Source: Propionibacteriaceae bacterium (lineage in GTDB: Bacteria; Actinomycetota; Actinomycetes; Propionibacteriales; Propionibacteriaceae). Taken from it: 36,468 nt of DNA. A model generated the notes under the pieces. That model was not told where the DNA came from. It saw only the letters and a program-made list of their open reading frames with translations, and made no database searches. This document shows, piece by piece, positions 1 to 7,897 of this stretch. The stretch's first letter is position 1; each line of letters begins with the position of its first letter. A program made the translations under genes and the position numbers. The stretch is from assembly GCA_031272195.1 (NCBI GenBank), contig JAISUF010000149.1, positions 1 through 36,468 on the forward strand. Reading direction: 5' to 3'.

Positions 1-190
1 GGACGCCTTCGCCGACGTGACGGGCGTGGCCTTCACCCCCGAGGTGGCCCCGCGCCGTCCGGGCGACCCGGCGCGGATCGTCGCCGACGGCACGGCCGCC
101 GCGGCCGACATCGACTGGAAGATGCGCTACACCGTTCGCCAGATGGTCGAGACGGCATGGGAGGCCTGGAAGCAGGCGAAGCTCGGCTGA
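1..190 (+). CDS. galE: UDP-glucose 4-epimerase, C-terminal fragment
   Basis: This is the last 62 codons of a gene that enters the window from the left, with its stop codon at 188-190. The peptide contains PRRPGDPARIVAD followed by a DIDWKMRY segment and a Trp-rich end. That is the usual C-terminus of GalE-type NAD-dependent epimerases, where PRRPGDP contacts the UDP-sugar and the 'W.P.Y' segment precedes the last helix. GalE interconverts UDP-glucose and UDP-galactose and would feed the adjacent surface-glycan genes. The active-site Tyr-x3-Lys lies outside the window, so the exact epimerase specificity is inferred from the tail only. Confidence 0.8.
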   Translation, partial: DAFADVTGVAFTPEVAPRRPGDPARIVADGTAAAADIDWKMRYTVRQMVETAWEAWKQAKLG

Positions 191-248
191 GCGGTGGCCT
201 GGTTGGCGCGGATGGCAAGCGGATGACTATGGGGAAGGCTGGTTGGCG

Positions 249-740
249 ATGAAGTGGCCCGAGATCGTCGAGGCGGCCGCCGAATGGCGGTCGCTGCCGG
301 CGCGTTACGCCTCGGCTTGGCGGGTCAACATCGCGCTTTGGACGCTCGTGTTCGCGCTGGCCGCCGGGTTGCCCCTCGGCCTCCTGGTCGGCTGGGGCTG
401 GGGCGGGCTGGCGGCGGCGGCGGTCGTGGCCATCGGCGCGTGGCGTTTCATCCGGGCCGGACGCTGGGTGCGGTCTTTCGGCTACGCCCTGCGCGAGGAG
501 GATCTGCTGATCCGCAAAGGCCTGTGGAGGCGGGAGTTCGCCGCCATCCCCTACGGCCGCATGCAGTCGGTGACGGTCGAGGCCGGCCCGCTCAACCGGC
601 TGTGGGGGCTGGCCGACGTCAGCCTGGTGACGGCCTCGATCCAATCCGACGCCAAGCTGCCAGGCTTGTTGGAGGCCGACGCGGCCGCTCTGCGCGACCG
701 CCTGATCACGCTGGGCGAGAGCCAAGCCACCCCGATGTGA
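249..740 (+). CDS. PH-domain membrane protein, YdbS-like
   Basis: A 163-residue protein with two hydrophobic segments at about residues 27-46 and 50-66, followed by one bacterial PH-like domain (bPH2/DUF304 family) at about residues 72-150. Visible family features are a Tyr-x-Leu-x5-Leu start (FGYALREEDLLIRKGLW), a 'P..R.QSV.V..GPL.R..GLA.V.L.TAS' core and a final helix. I chose ATG 249 because GGGGAAGG (231-238) sits 10 bases upstream; TTG 243 in the same frame is a less likely alternative. Two bases separate it from the next gene, which carries more copies of the same domain. This is the classic ydbS-ydbT pair of membrane proteins. The molecular role of these proteins is poorly defined; a stress or envelope role is inference. 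Confidence 0.8.
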   Translation: MKWPEIVEAAAEWRSLPARYASAWRVNIALWTLVFALAAGLPLGLLVGWGWGGLAAAAVVAIGAWRFIRAGRWVRSFGYALREEDLLIRKGLWRREFAAIPYGRMQSVTVEAGPLNRLWGLADVSLVTASIQSDAKLPGLLEADAAALRDRLITLGESQATPM

Positions 741-742
741 CG

Positions 743-2584
743 ATGAGCGACGCCAACACCCCCGAAACCGTCGGCCAGCAGCCGCTTGGCGACGCCATTG
801 GACCAGGCGAATCCGCCGTCCCGCCGCCGCCCTCGGGCTTCGGCCAGGGACTGCCCGGCGAGTCCGCCGTCCCGCCAGTCGGACCGCCCCGACCGGCGCC
901 AACCCAAACCCGACAACCAGCTCCGGGCGGGCCGCCGCCTGCCGACGCGGGCCAGCCACCGGGCGGCGTCAAGCGCACCGAGCGGGCCCATCCGCTGACG
1001 CCGCTGATCCGGGGCTGGCTGATCCTGGTGGCGGTCGTCGTCGGGCTGGTCAACCAATTCATGCCGCGCGTCGGACCGCCCGAGCCGGGCGAGGAAGAGC
1101 CGCGATTCGACTGGTTGGGCCAATGGCAGTGGATCGCGCTGGCCGTCGTCGGCGTCATCATCGTCGCCGTCATCGCGGGCTACTTCTCCTGGCGGTTCAC
1201 CAAGTTCGTCATCGACGACGAGGAGTTGCGCGTCGAGACGGGCGCCGTCTTCCGCAAATCGCAGCGGATCGCCTTCACAAAGGTGCAGAGCATCGACATC
1301 GTCCAGCCGTTCGCGGCCCGCGTGTTGGGGCTGGCCGAGCTGCAAATCGACACCGCCAGCACTGAAGCCGTCAAACTGCGTTACTTGGGCGTCAAACGGG
1401 CCCACGAGTTGCGCGACTATCTGCTCAACCGGGCCGCCGTCGCCCAGGGCAGGTCGGCGGGCCTGCCTGCCGGGTCGCCAGGATCGATCGGTTGGCCGAT
1501 TGCCCCGGCGGCGACCATGGGGGCTGGGCCAGGCGCCCAGTCGGGCGTCGTCGCGGCCGGAGCCTCGCCGTCGGCGCAGCCCGCCGCCGCGTCGGGCGTC
1601 CCAGCGGCTCTGCCTCCCCAGGCGGGCGTCACCTTTCTGGCCGCTCCCGCCAAGGGGCCGGAGAACGTGCCCTTCTTGGCCACGCCCAAGCCGTTGTCGC
1701 CCGAGCGCGTCCTGTTGCGGGTGCCGCCGGGACGCCTCGTCTTGGCGGCCGTCACTTCGCACGAGTTCATCCTCATGGTGGCGGTGTTCGCGGCAGTCGT
1801 CGTCGGCGGCATTGCGACCGCCGACAGTTGGGGGCTGTGGGCGATGGTCGGCACGGCCTTCGCGGTGCTCTCGGCCAGCGGCTCGTTCCTGGTGCGGCGC
1901 TTCATCTCGCAATTCGGCTACGAGCTGACCCAGCGCCCCGAGGGGCTGCGCATCACGCGCGGCCTGACGTCGGTCACCTCGCAGGCCTTGCCCGCGCGGC
2001 GCGTCCAGGCCGTCCAACTGGCCCAATCGCTGCTGTGGCGCAAACTCGGCTTCTACCGCGTCGACTTGGAGGTGATCGGCTGGGGCGATGTGACCAACGC
2101 CGAGAACAAGTCCGGCGTCAGCACGATCATGCTGCCGGTCGGCACCTGGGACGACGTCCAAGTCGCGCTGCGCGCCCTTTGGCCGAACGCCGACCACACC
2201 CAGGTGCCGGTGCGGGTGGCGCCCAAGCGCGCCCGCTGGCTGCACCCGTTCAGCGCACCGTTCCTGCGCTGGGGGTTCGACGGCCACTTCTTCGTCTCGC
2301 TGCGCGGCTGGCTGGTGCGCCGCTGGCAGCTCGTCCCGACTCGCCGGGCACAATCGTTCGCCCTTGTCAGCGGGCCGGTTTCGCGCCGCTTCGGCCTGGT
2401 CGACATCGAAGTCCACACGGCCGGAATGCATCTGGCCATCAAAGCCGAGGGCGTCGACCAGGCCGAGGCCACGGCCGCCCTGCCCGACATCGTCGCCCGC
2501 CTGCACGACCGCGCCGGCCCAGACGTGGCCGACCCGCCCGCCGTGGGGCCCGCGCCGGAGTCTGTATCATGGCCGCATGAGTAG
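743..2584 (+). CDS. multi-PH-domain membrane protein, YdbT-like
   Basis: A 613-residue protein translationally close to the YdbS-like gene (two-base gap). Residues 1-80 are a Pro/Gly-rich cytoplasmic tail containing two copies of ESAVPP. Two membrane segments (about 91-108 and 128-150) lead into a first bPH2 domain (about 152-228, with QRIAFTKVQSIDI and GLAELQIDTAST). An Ala/Pro-rich linker follows, then another hydrophobic pair near the middle and a second bPH2 domain (RPEGLRITRGL, LPARRVQAVQL, RKLGFYRVDLEV). A third copy near the C-terminus contains LVPTRRAQSFAL and RRFGLVDIEVHTAGM. Three PH repeats plus paired membrane helices match the YdbT type. The stop TAG overlaps the start of the glycosyltransferase by 8 bases, so the whole cluster is probably one transcript. 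Biochemical function is unknown. Confidence 0.8.
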   Translation: MSDANTPETVGQQPLGDAIGPGESAVPPPPSGFGQGLPGESAVPPVGPPRPAPTQTRQPAPGGPPPADAGQPPGGVKRTERAHPLTPLIRGWLILVAVVVGLVNQFMPRVGPPEPGEEEPRFDWLGQWQWIALAVVGVIIVAVIAGYFSWRFTKFVIDDEELRVETGAVFRKSQRIAFTKVQSIDIVQPFAARVLGLAELQIDTASTEAVKLRYLGVKRAHELRDYLLNRAAVAQGRSAGLPAGSPGSIGWPIAPAATMGAGPGAQSGVVAAGASPSAQPAAASGVPAALPPQAGVTFLAAPAKGPENVPFLATPKPLSPERVLLRVPPGRLVLAAVTSHEFILMVAVFAAVVVGGIATADSWGLWAMVGTAFAVLSASGSFLVRRFISQFGYELTQRPEGLRITRGLTSVTSQALPARRVQAVQLAQSLLWRKLGFYRVDLEVIGWGDVTNAENKSGVSTIMLPVGTWDDVQVALRALWPNADHTQVPVRVAPKRARWLHPFSAPFLRWGFDGHFFVSLRGWLVRRWQLVPTRRAQSFALVSGPVSRRFGLVDIEVHTAGMHLAIKAEGVDQAEATAALPDIVARLHDRAGPDVADPPAVGPAPESVSWPHE

Positions 2585-4208
2585 CGACTCGTCGTTGCCG
2601 GCCCGGCTGCGCAAACTGGCCAAGAAGGCTTCCAAGACCGACACCGTACCCGACATTCCCACCCGCAAACCGTTCCCGACAAGGCGATACCTCTTCCTCA
2701 CCCGCAACCTGTCGCTGCAAAGCGGCGGCGTCGTGCGCTCACTGTTGACGAAGACGAAGCTGCTGGCCGCCGAGGGCGTGCCCTGCGAGATCTACACCAC
2801 CGACTTCGCGCCCGACTTGGCGGTCGTCGTGGCCGGGCTGCGGGCCGACGGTCGGCTGGCCGAAGGGGTCCAGGTGGCGTGGCTGTTCGAGCATCTGGCC
2901 CAGGGCGGCCAAACGCCCGGCGAGCCGGTCGTCCACGGCGTCGACGAGCCGGGCCTGTCCAGCCTGCAAACCTCCGACCCGAACGACTACCGGCTGTTCG
3001 AGCACGGCGTCTACCGGCTTTACAAGAGTTTCACCAGCGACGGCCGTCTGCGTTTCGCCGACCACTTCAACGACAACCGTTTCCGCACCCAAACCGACGA
3101 ATACGGCGCCGACGGCCGGCTGATCCGCCGCATCTGGTACGACTACGAGTCCGGCGCCTCGCGCCAAGAGGTCTACTACCGCCCCGACGGCACGGCCTAC
3201 CTGGCCCGCTGGATGACGGCCGGCGCCGACGGCGCGCACGTCCAGCGCAGCATCCGCTTCGACGCCGACGAGCAGGCGGTGCGGGCCGTCATCGGCGAGG
3301 ACGCCGCCGTCCACGAGGCGCTCGACGAGATCATCGGCGAGGACCGGGCCTTCTTGAGCGTCGAGGCTTGGCGGCCGGCCGGCTACCTGCCGTTCCTCGG
3401 CTACCGCCGCCCCAACGTCAAGACGGTTTTCACCGTCCACGGCAACCATCTGGAGCCCGGCTCGTCCAACCCGGCCCAGGTCGGGGAGCGTTTCAAGGCG
3501 CTGTTCGAACGCCATGACGACGCCGACGCGGTCGTGCTGTTGACCAACGCCCAGCGGGCCGACGTCGAGTCGGTTTACGGCGTGGAGCCGCCGTTCGACG
3601 TCATCCCGTCGGTGGCGGCCGTCGCGCCGGATGACGAGTCGGTCGTCCGCGACGACAACCTCGTCGTCATGTTGACGCGGCTGGTGCCGTCCAAGCAGGT
3701 CGAGCAGGCCGTCAAGGCGTTCCGAAAGGTGGTCAAGGCGGTGCCTTCGGCCAGGCTGGAGATTTTCGGCTACGGCAGCCGCGAGCGGCGCGAGAAGCTG
3801 CAAGCGCTGATCGACCACTACGGCTTGGCGGAGTCGGTGCGGCTGGCGGGCTACACCTCGAACCCCGAGGCGGAGTTCCGGCGGGCGTCGGTCTCGCTGT
3901 TGACTAGCCGCGACGGCTACGAGGGCCTGCCCCAGTCGGTGTTGGAGTCGTTGGCCAACGGCTGCCCGGTGGTGGCCTACGACGTCAAGTACGGCCCGGC
4001 CGACGTCATCCGCGACGGCGAGAACGGCCTGCTGGTGCCCTCCGGCGACACCAAGGCCCTGGCCCAGGGCGTCGCCCGACTGTTGGGCGACGAGGAGCTG
4101 GCCAGGCGCTGCGGCAAGGCCGGCCGCAAAGCGATGGAGCTTTACAGCCCCGAGGTTTATGTGACGCGCTGGTCCGACTTGTTCGCCCGCCTCGACCAGG
4201 CGTCATGA
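2577..4208 (+). CDS. TagE-like GT4 glycosyltransferase (wall polymer glucosylation)
   Basis: A 543-residue cytoplasmic glycosyltransferase. The N-terminal half has the layout of poly(glycerol-phosphate) alpha-glucosyltransferases of the TagE family: FLTRNLSLQSGG near the start, then repeated short beta units such as YRLYKSFTSDGRL, YGADGRLIRRIWYD and EVYYRPDGTAYL. The C-terminal half is a GT-B retaining domain of family GT4, with VMLTRLVPSKQVEQAVKAF and the E-x7-E signature in GYEGLPQSVLE (about E449 and E457). TagE enzymes transfer glucose from UDP-glucose onto wall teichoic acid; the acceptor here is unknown, and other polyol-phosphate or glycan acceptors are possible. It starts inside the preceding PH gene (8-base overlap) and ends in an ATGA overlap with the next gene, implying translational coupling on both sides. 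Confidence 0.8.
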   Translation: MSSDSSLPARLRKLAKKASKTDTVPDIPTRKPFPTRRYLFLTRNLSLQSGGVVRSLLTKTKLLAAEGVPCEIYTTDFAPDLAVVVAGLRADGRLAEGVQVAWLFEHLAQGGQTPGEPVVHGVDEPGLSSLQTSDPNDYRLFEHGVYRLYKSFTSDGRLRFADHFNDNRFRTQTDEYGADGRLIRRIWYDYESGASRQEVYYRPDGTAYLARWMTAGADGAHVQRSIRFDADEQAVRAVIGEDAAVHEALDEIIGEDRAFLSVEAWRPAGYLPFLGYRRPNVKTVFTVHGNHLEPGSSNPAQVGERFKALFERHDDADAVVLLTNAQRADVESVYGVEPPFDVIPSVAAVAPDDESVVRDDNLVVMLTRLVPSKQVEQAVKAFRKVVKAVPSARLEIFGYGSRERREKLQALIDHYGLAESVRLAGYTSNPEAEFRRASVSLLTSRDGYEGLPQSVLESLANGCPVVAYDVKYGPADVIRDGENGLLVPSGDTKALAQGVARLLGDEELARRCGKAGRKAMELYSPEVYVTRWSDLFARLDQAS

Positions 4209-4876
4209 CGTCCTGGCAGGCGTTGGAGGGCCGCTTCCGCCAGCCGGACGCCACGACTTGCGGCTCGTCATGCCTTGTCATGGCGCGAATGCTGCTAGAC
4301 GCCGACTTCGCCACCCGGATCGTCGACGGCCGCGATCCGGCGACCGGGGCACGGCGTGGCGGCACGGCCGAGGAGCGTTTCGCCGCCGCTGCGGCGGACA
4401 TGCACGCCCGTACCAACGCTTTCTCGTTCCGAGGCGGTTTCCACCTGCCTTGGCCGAAGGCGTTGGGCACGACGCCCGCCGCCGTCGCCCGCCAACTTGC
4501 CCGCGACGAGCGGGCGGCCGGCTTGGGGCCGTCCCGCAGGCGGGTCCGGTGGGTGGTGGCCCCGTCGTGCCGCGACGACGCCTATGGGGCTGTCCTACGA
4601 GCCGTCCGCCAGGGCTGGGTGGCGCCGGTGTTCTGTTTTGGGGTCGGTGCCAACTTGCGTCATTGCGGCGCCCACGTCGTCTTGGCGGTGGCGGCGGACG
4701 GCGACGACTTGCGCGCCTACGAGCCCCAATCCGGCCGCGTCGTGGCCTTCAACCGCTCCGATTTCACCGCTGGGACGTTGTCCGCCTCCCTCGGCTGGGA
4801 CTGGCCCCTGGCCGTCGTCCTGCCGGGTCTTGATCGGCCCCCCACCCCTCCAGCTAGACTGATGCGGAACAGGTAA
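4205..4876 (+). CDS. C39-like cysteine-peptidase-fold protein
   Basis: A 223-residue soluble protein with no signal peptide. Near the N-terminus, Q13-x5-C19-G matches the oxyanion Gln and nucleophile Cys spacing of papain-like C39/C39-like peptidases (RQPDATTCGSSCLVMARML). Toward the C-terminus, H157 in HCGAHVVLAVAADGD is followed by YEP about 15 residues later, the place where C39 proteins have the His and Asp of the triad; here the third residue would be Glu (E173) rather than Asp. No membrane or ABC domain is fused, so it is not a bacteriocin exporter. It overlaps the TagE-like gene by 4 bases (ATGA) and precedes two O-antigen ligase-like genes, so it is built into the glycopolymer operon. 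A protease, transpeptidase or amidase role is inference; the family assignment rests on motifs alone. Confidence 0.6.
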   Translation: MTSWQALEGRFRQPDATTCGSSCLVMARMLLDADFATRIVDGRDPATGARRGGTAEERFAAAAADMHARTNAFSFRGGFHLPWPKALGTTPAAVARQLARDERAAGLGPSRRRVRWVVAPSCRDDAYGAVLRAVRQGWVAPVFCFGVGANLRHCGAHVVLAVAADGDDLRAYEPQSGRVVAFNRSDFTAGTLSASLGWDWPLAVVLPGLDRPPTPPARLMRNR

Positions 4877-4938
4877 CGTCGCGGGAGAGGGGCTGGTGTG
4901 GTCCTGGTGGTTCCGCCCGCTGGCGGCTGGGGGCGCGC

Positions 4939-6276
4939 GTGCTGATCCTCGGCCAGTCGATTGAGACGTTCACCGCCGCCGCGCGCGTGCCGGACGACTA
5001 TTGGTGGGCGTTCGGAATCGTCTGCGGGCTGGGGCTGGTGTGGATCGTCGTCTCCATCGTGCGGCTGGTCCGCCGCCGCGACGACAAACTGCTGCCGGCC
5101 GGCCTGGTCTGGCTGATGATGGTGGAGTCGCTGGACGCGGCCGCCAACCCGATGTCCTGGTTGCAAATGTGGTCGGCCGGTTTGGGGCTGCCGCTGGACG
5201 TCGTCTGCGGGGTGTTCTCCGGCGTCGAGGCGCTGCTGTGGGTGGGCGGAGCGCTGTGCGTGCTGCTGTTCATCCGCAACTGGCACCGCTTCCCGCCGGT
5301 CGTGCTGGCGCTGGTCGCGCTGTGGCTGTGCGTGCTGTTCGCCACCTTGGGCGACTCGCTGCTGATGACGGCCGTCTTGAGCTGTCTGTTCGTGGTGGCG
5401 CTGGGCCTCAGCCCGCTGCGGCGCGAATCGCTGGCCCTCCAATTGACGTGGACGCTGCGAGTCCTGCAGGTGGCCAGCCTGGTGGTCGGCGTGCTCTATC
5501 CGGCCATCGGCCTGTGGGCGGGCAATCCGGGGCTGTTCGGCGTCGACCGGTTGCGCGGCGTCACCATCCACGCCAACTATCTGGGCCTGGTCTGCGCGCT
5601 GTCCATCGTCTTGGAGTTGACGCGGTTCAAGCTGCGCTCGCTCAGTTTGCTGTGGCTGGCCGTCGGCGTGTTCTGCCTGATGTGGTCGAGTTCGCGCGGC
5701 AGCCAACTGGCGCTGCTGGTCGCGCTGGTCTTCCTTGCCTGCTGGTCGAAGCCGATGGGACGCCTGCGCTGGGGCTGGCTGCGCTGGGCCCTGCCGACCG
5801 TCACCGCCGCCGCCGTTTGCGTGGTGTCGGCCTTGATCGCCGTGACGCCGTACGAGGAGATGGACGCCATCACCTCCGACCGTTTGCAGGTCTGGTCGGC
5901 CGTCTGGCCCCATCTTTGGGACTACCCATGGCTGGGGCGGGGCCAGCTTCCCAACCCGATGACCGACCCTGTCATCGCCCAATTCTTGCCCTACCCGGTG
6001 GCCCACTGCCACAACCAGTGGCTGCAATCGACCCTGGAGAGCGGCGGTTTGGGGCTGGCGGCGCTGGTGGCCGTCTTCGCCTGCTGCGTGTGGGCGATCG
6101 TCCGCTCCGGCAAGCATCGGCGTTTGGCTTTGGCGCTGTTCGCGGTGGTCGCCGTCACCAGCTTGGAAGAGGTCTATTTGTCGTTGTCGCTGCGGGGCAC
6201 GGCCTACGCGCTGGTGGTGGCGGTGGTGATCATCGGCACGCCGACGGTCGCCCCCAAACGGCTGGTCGAGGCTTGA
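4939..6276 (+). CDS. O-antigen ligase/polymerase-like membrane protein 1
   Basis: A 445-residue polytopic membrane protein with about 11-12 hydrophobic segments from residue 23 on. Near the C-terminus it carries SDRLQVWSAVWPHLW and a long loop ending HCHNQWLQSTLESGGLGLAALV. The SDR..W..(A/G)...H and HN..L...LE.G..G motifs are those of the Wzy_C/O-antigen ligase (WaaL) family, which polymerise or ligate undecaprenyl-linked glycans at the outer face of the membrane. No polymer specificity can be read. GTG 4939 is the only start in frame near the first helix. The 62-base gap after the peptidase gene has GGGAGAGGGG at 4883-4892. The following gene is a paralogue starting 3 bases after this stop. 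Confidence 0.75.
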   Translation: MLILGQSIETFTAAARVPDDYWWAFGIVCGLGLVWIVVSIVRLVRRRDDKLLPAGLVWLMMVESLDAAANPMSWLQMWSAGLGLPLDVVCGVFSGVEALLWVGGALCVLLFIRNWHRFPPVVLALVALWLCVLFATLGDSLLMTAVLSCLFVVALGLSPLRRESLALQLTWTLRVLQVASLVVGVLYPAIGLWAGNPGLFGVDRLRGVTIHANYLGLVCALSIVLELTRFKLRSLSLLWLAVGVFCLMWSSSRGSQLALLVALVFLACWSKPMGRLRWGWLRWALPTVTAAAVCVVSALIAVTPYEEMDAITSDRLQVWSAVWPHLWDYPWLGRGQLPNPMTDPVIAQFLPYPVAHCHNQWLQSTLESGGLGLAALVAVFACCVWAIVRSGKHRRLALALFAVVAVTSLEEVYLSLSLRGTAYALVVAVVIIGTPTVAPKRLVEA

Positions 6277-6279
6277 CGC

Positions 6280-7785
6280 ATGTGGCAGGGGTACGTTCAT
6301 GATCCGGCGTTCGCGGCGGGGGCGGCGCTGTTCGCGGCGGCCTTCGCGACCTGGCTGCTGTGGGCGCTGGCCCGCCAGGCTCGCGATCCGGGCGATCCGG
6401 CCCTCGGCACGGGCGTGCTGTGGCTGGCGGCGCTGGTCGCCGTCCCCAGCGACGCCGACCGGGTGGCGACGCTCGTCCAGGTCTTTCCGCGGCCGGCTTT
6501 CGTCGCCGGTTTGCTGTCGGCGCCGGAGGCTTGGCTGTGGGTGGCGGCGGGCGTCTGCCTGATCGTCGGGCGACGCAACTTGGCCCGCCTGCCCTGGCCC
6601 GCCTTGGCGCTGCCGCTGCTGTGGGCGGCCTGTGCGCTTTCGACCTATCCGACGAACTTCACCTGGCGCATCTTGGAGGGTGTCTTGGCGCTGCTGGCGG
6701 TGCTGTCCAGCCCGTTCACCGCCGGGGTGTTGGAGGCTCGGCTGAGGTGGCTTTGCCGCGCCGTGCTGGTGGCCAGTTGGCTGCTTTGGGTGTTGGACGA
6801 GTCGGCGGCGACGTGGGTCGGCCAGCGCGGCGTCCTCGGCTTCGACCGCTTCCTGGGCGTCCTGCACCATCCCAACTATCTGGGCGCGGTGGCGGCCGTC
6901 GCGCTGGTCATGGAGGCGTCGCGCTTGGGGCGGGGACGCCCGGCCGCGTGGCTGTGGTCCGTCTTGGCGGCGGCGTCGCTGGTGGCCAGCGATTCGGTGG
7001 GCAGCGAGGTGGCGGCCTGCGTCGGGTTGGCCGTCTTGGCCGTCGCGCCGTCGGCCGCCGCCAAGCGGCGCGGGCAGGCCGTGTGGCCGGTCGGTCCGGA
7101 TCGCTTGGCCAAGGGCCGCGCCGAGCGGCCAATCCCGTGGCGGTCGCCAGACGACCTCGTCGGCCTGGCAGGCCGCGCGCTGGCCGACCCCCGGAGGATG
7201 CCGCCAGGCGGCCGCCCATCGACCAGCGGCCAGGCGCGGCCTGGGCTGCTGCGGCTGCACCCCGTGGCGGTGGTCGGCGCGGCGCTGGCGGCGTCGGCGG
7301 CGCTGTGGGTGCTGGTGAACGGCTCGGCCCGCTTCCTCAACGTCGTCACCAGTTCGCGCTCCGACATTTGGGCGGTTGTCGTCCAGCATTTGTGGGACGA
7401 CGGTTGGGCCGGCGGCGGGGTCTACGCGATGGGCTCGCCTTTCATCGCCGACTTCCTGCCGCTGGCCGCCATCCACGCCCACAACCAACTGTTGGAGTCG
7501 ATCCTCGAAAGCGGCGCGCTGGGGCTGGCTTTGCTGGTGGCCGCCGTCGCGGCCTTGCTGTGGGGGGCGCTGCAGCCCGGCCCGTGGCGGCGCGAGCGCC
7601 TGGCGTTGGTGGTGTCGCTGCTGTTCAACTGCGTCGTGGAGGTGCCGCTGTCGCTGCCGCTGGTCGGCAGCAGCTTCGTCGTCATCGGTTTGACGGCCTT
7701 CGTCCTGACGCCTTTCGAGACGGCCGGCGAGCCTGTTGTCCGCTTCCAGACCGACGCCCGGCGGCGGATCTGCTTCGCCGGCTGA
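6280..7785 (+). CDS. O-antigen ligase/polymerase-like membrane protein 2
   Basis: A 501-residue polytopic protein and paralogue of the preceding gene. Shared landmarks in the same order are GFDRFLGVLHHPNYLG (compare GVDRLRGVTIHANYLG upstream), SSRSDIWAVVVQHLWDD and HAHNQLLESILESGALGLAL. The ligase/polymerase catalytic-loop signature is therefore kept. It differs in having an extra hydrophilic, Arg/Pro-rich stretch of about 60 residues (roughly 265-325) before the C-terminal helices. Three bases separate it from gene 1, and it lacks a strong independent ribosome site, so coupled translation is likely. A tandem pair could be a polymerase plus a ligase for one polymer, or a recent duplication with diverged specificity. 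It converges on the sugar transferase gene. Confidence 0.75.
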   Translation: MWQGYVHDPAFAAGAALFAAAFATWLLWALARQARDPGDPALGTGVLWLAALVAVPSDADRVATLVQVFPRPAFVAGLLSAPEAWLWVAAGVCLIVGRRNLARLPWPALALPLLWAACALSTYPTNFTWRILEGVLALLAVLSSPFTAGVLEARLRWLCRAVLVASWLLWVLDESAATWVGQRGVLGFDRFLGVLHHPNYLGAVAAVALVMEASRLGRGRPAAWLWSVLAAASLVASDSVGSEVAACVGLAVLAVAPSAAAKRRGQAVWPVGPDRLAKGRAERPIPWRSPDDLVGLAGRALADPRRMPPGGRPSTSGQARPGLLRLHPVAVVGAALAASAALWVLVNGSARFLNVVTSSRSDIWAVVVQHLWDDGWAGGGVYAMGSPFIADFLPLAAIHAHNQLLESILESGALGLALLVAAVAALLWGALQPGPWRRERLALVVSLLFNCVVEVPLSLPLVGSSFVVIGLTAFVLTPFETAGEPVVRFQTDARRRICFAG

Positions 7786-7897
7786 CGCGGCGCGCGGGCC
7801 TCGCTGGGACGCGCGGATCAGGCGGGCCGAACTGCCGACGACCACCAGCCAGAGGCGGCGCGCGGGCCCAAGTGGGAAGCGCGTCCACCGGTTGCCG

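Noticed and set aside
254..742. In-frame upstream extension of the YdbT-like protein through the YdbS-like gene
   Set aside because: The extension is an Arg/Gly-rich shadow of the YdbS-like frame; ATG 743 begins the normal protein-like sequence.
4717..7845. 1042-codon minus-strand open frame across the ligase-like genes
   Set aside because: It is antisense to two clear membrane-protein genes and its translation is low-complexity Gln/Arg/His-rich, typical of the shadow of GC-rich coding DNA.
7789..7868. 12-base direct repeat GGCGCGCGGGCC (7789-7800 and 7857-7868) between convergent genes
   Set aside because: In such GC-rich DNA, a short repeat of this composition is easily expected by chance, and no function is suggested.
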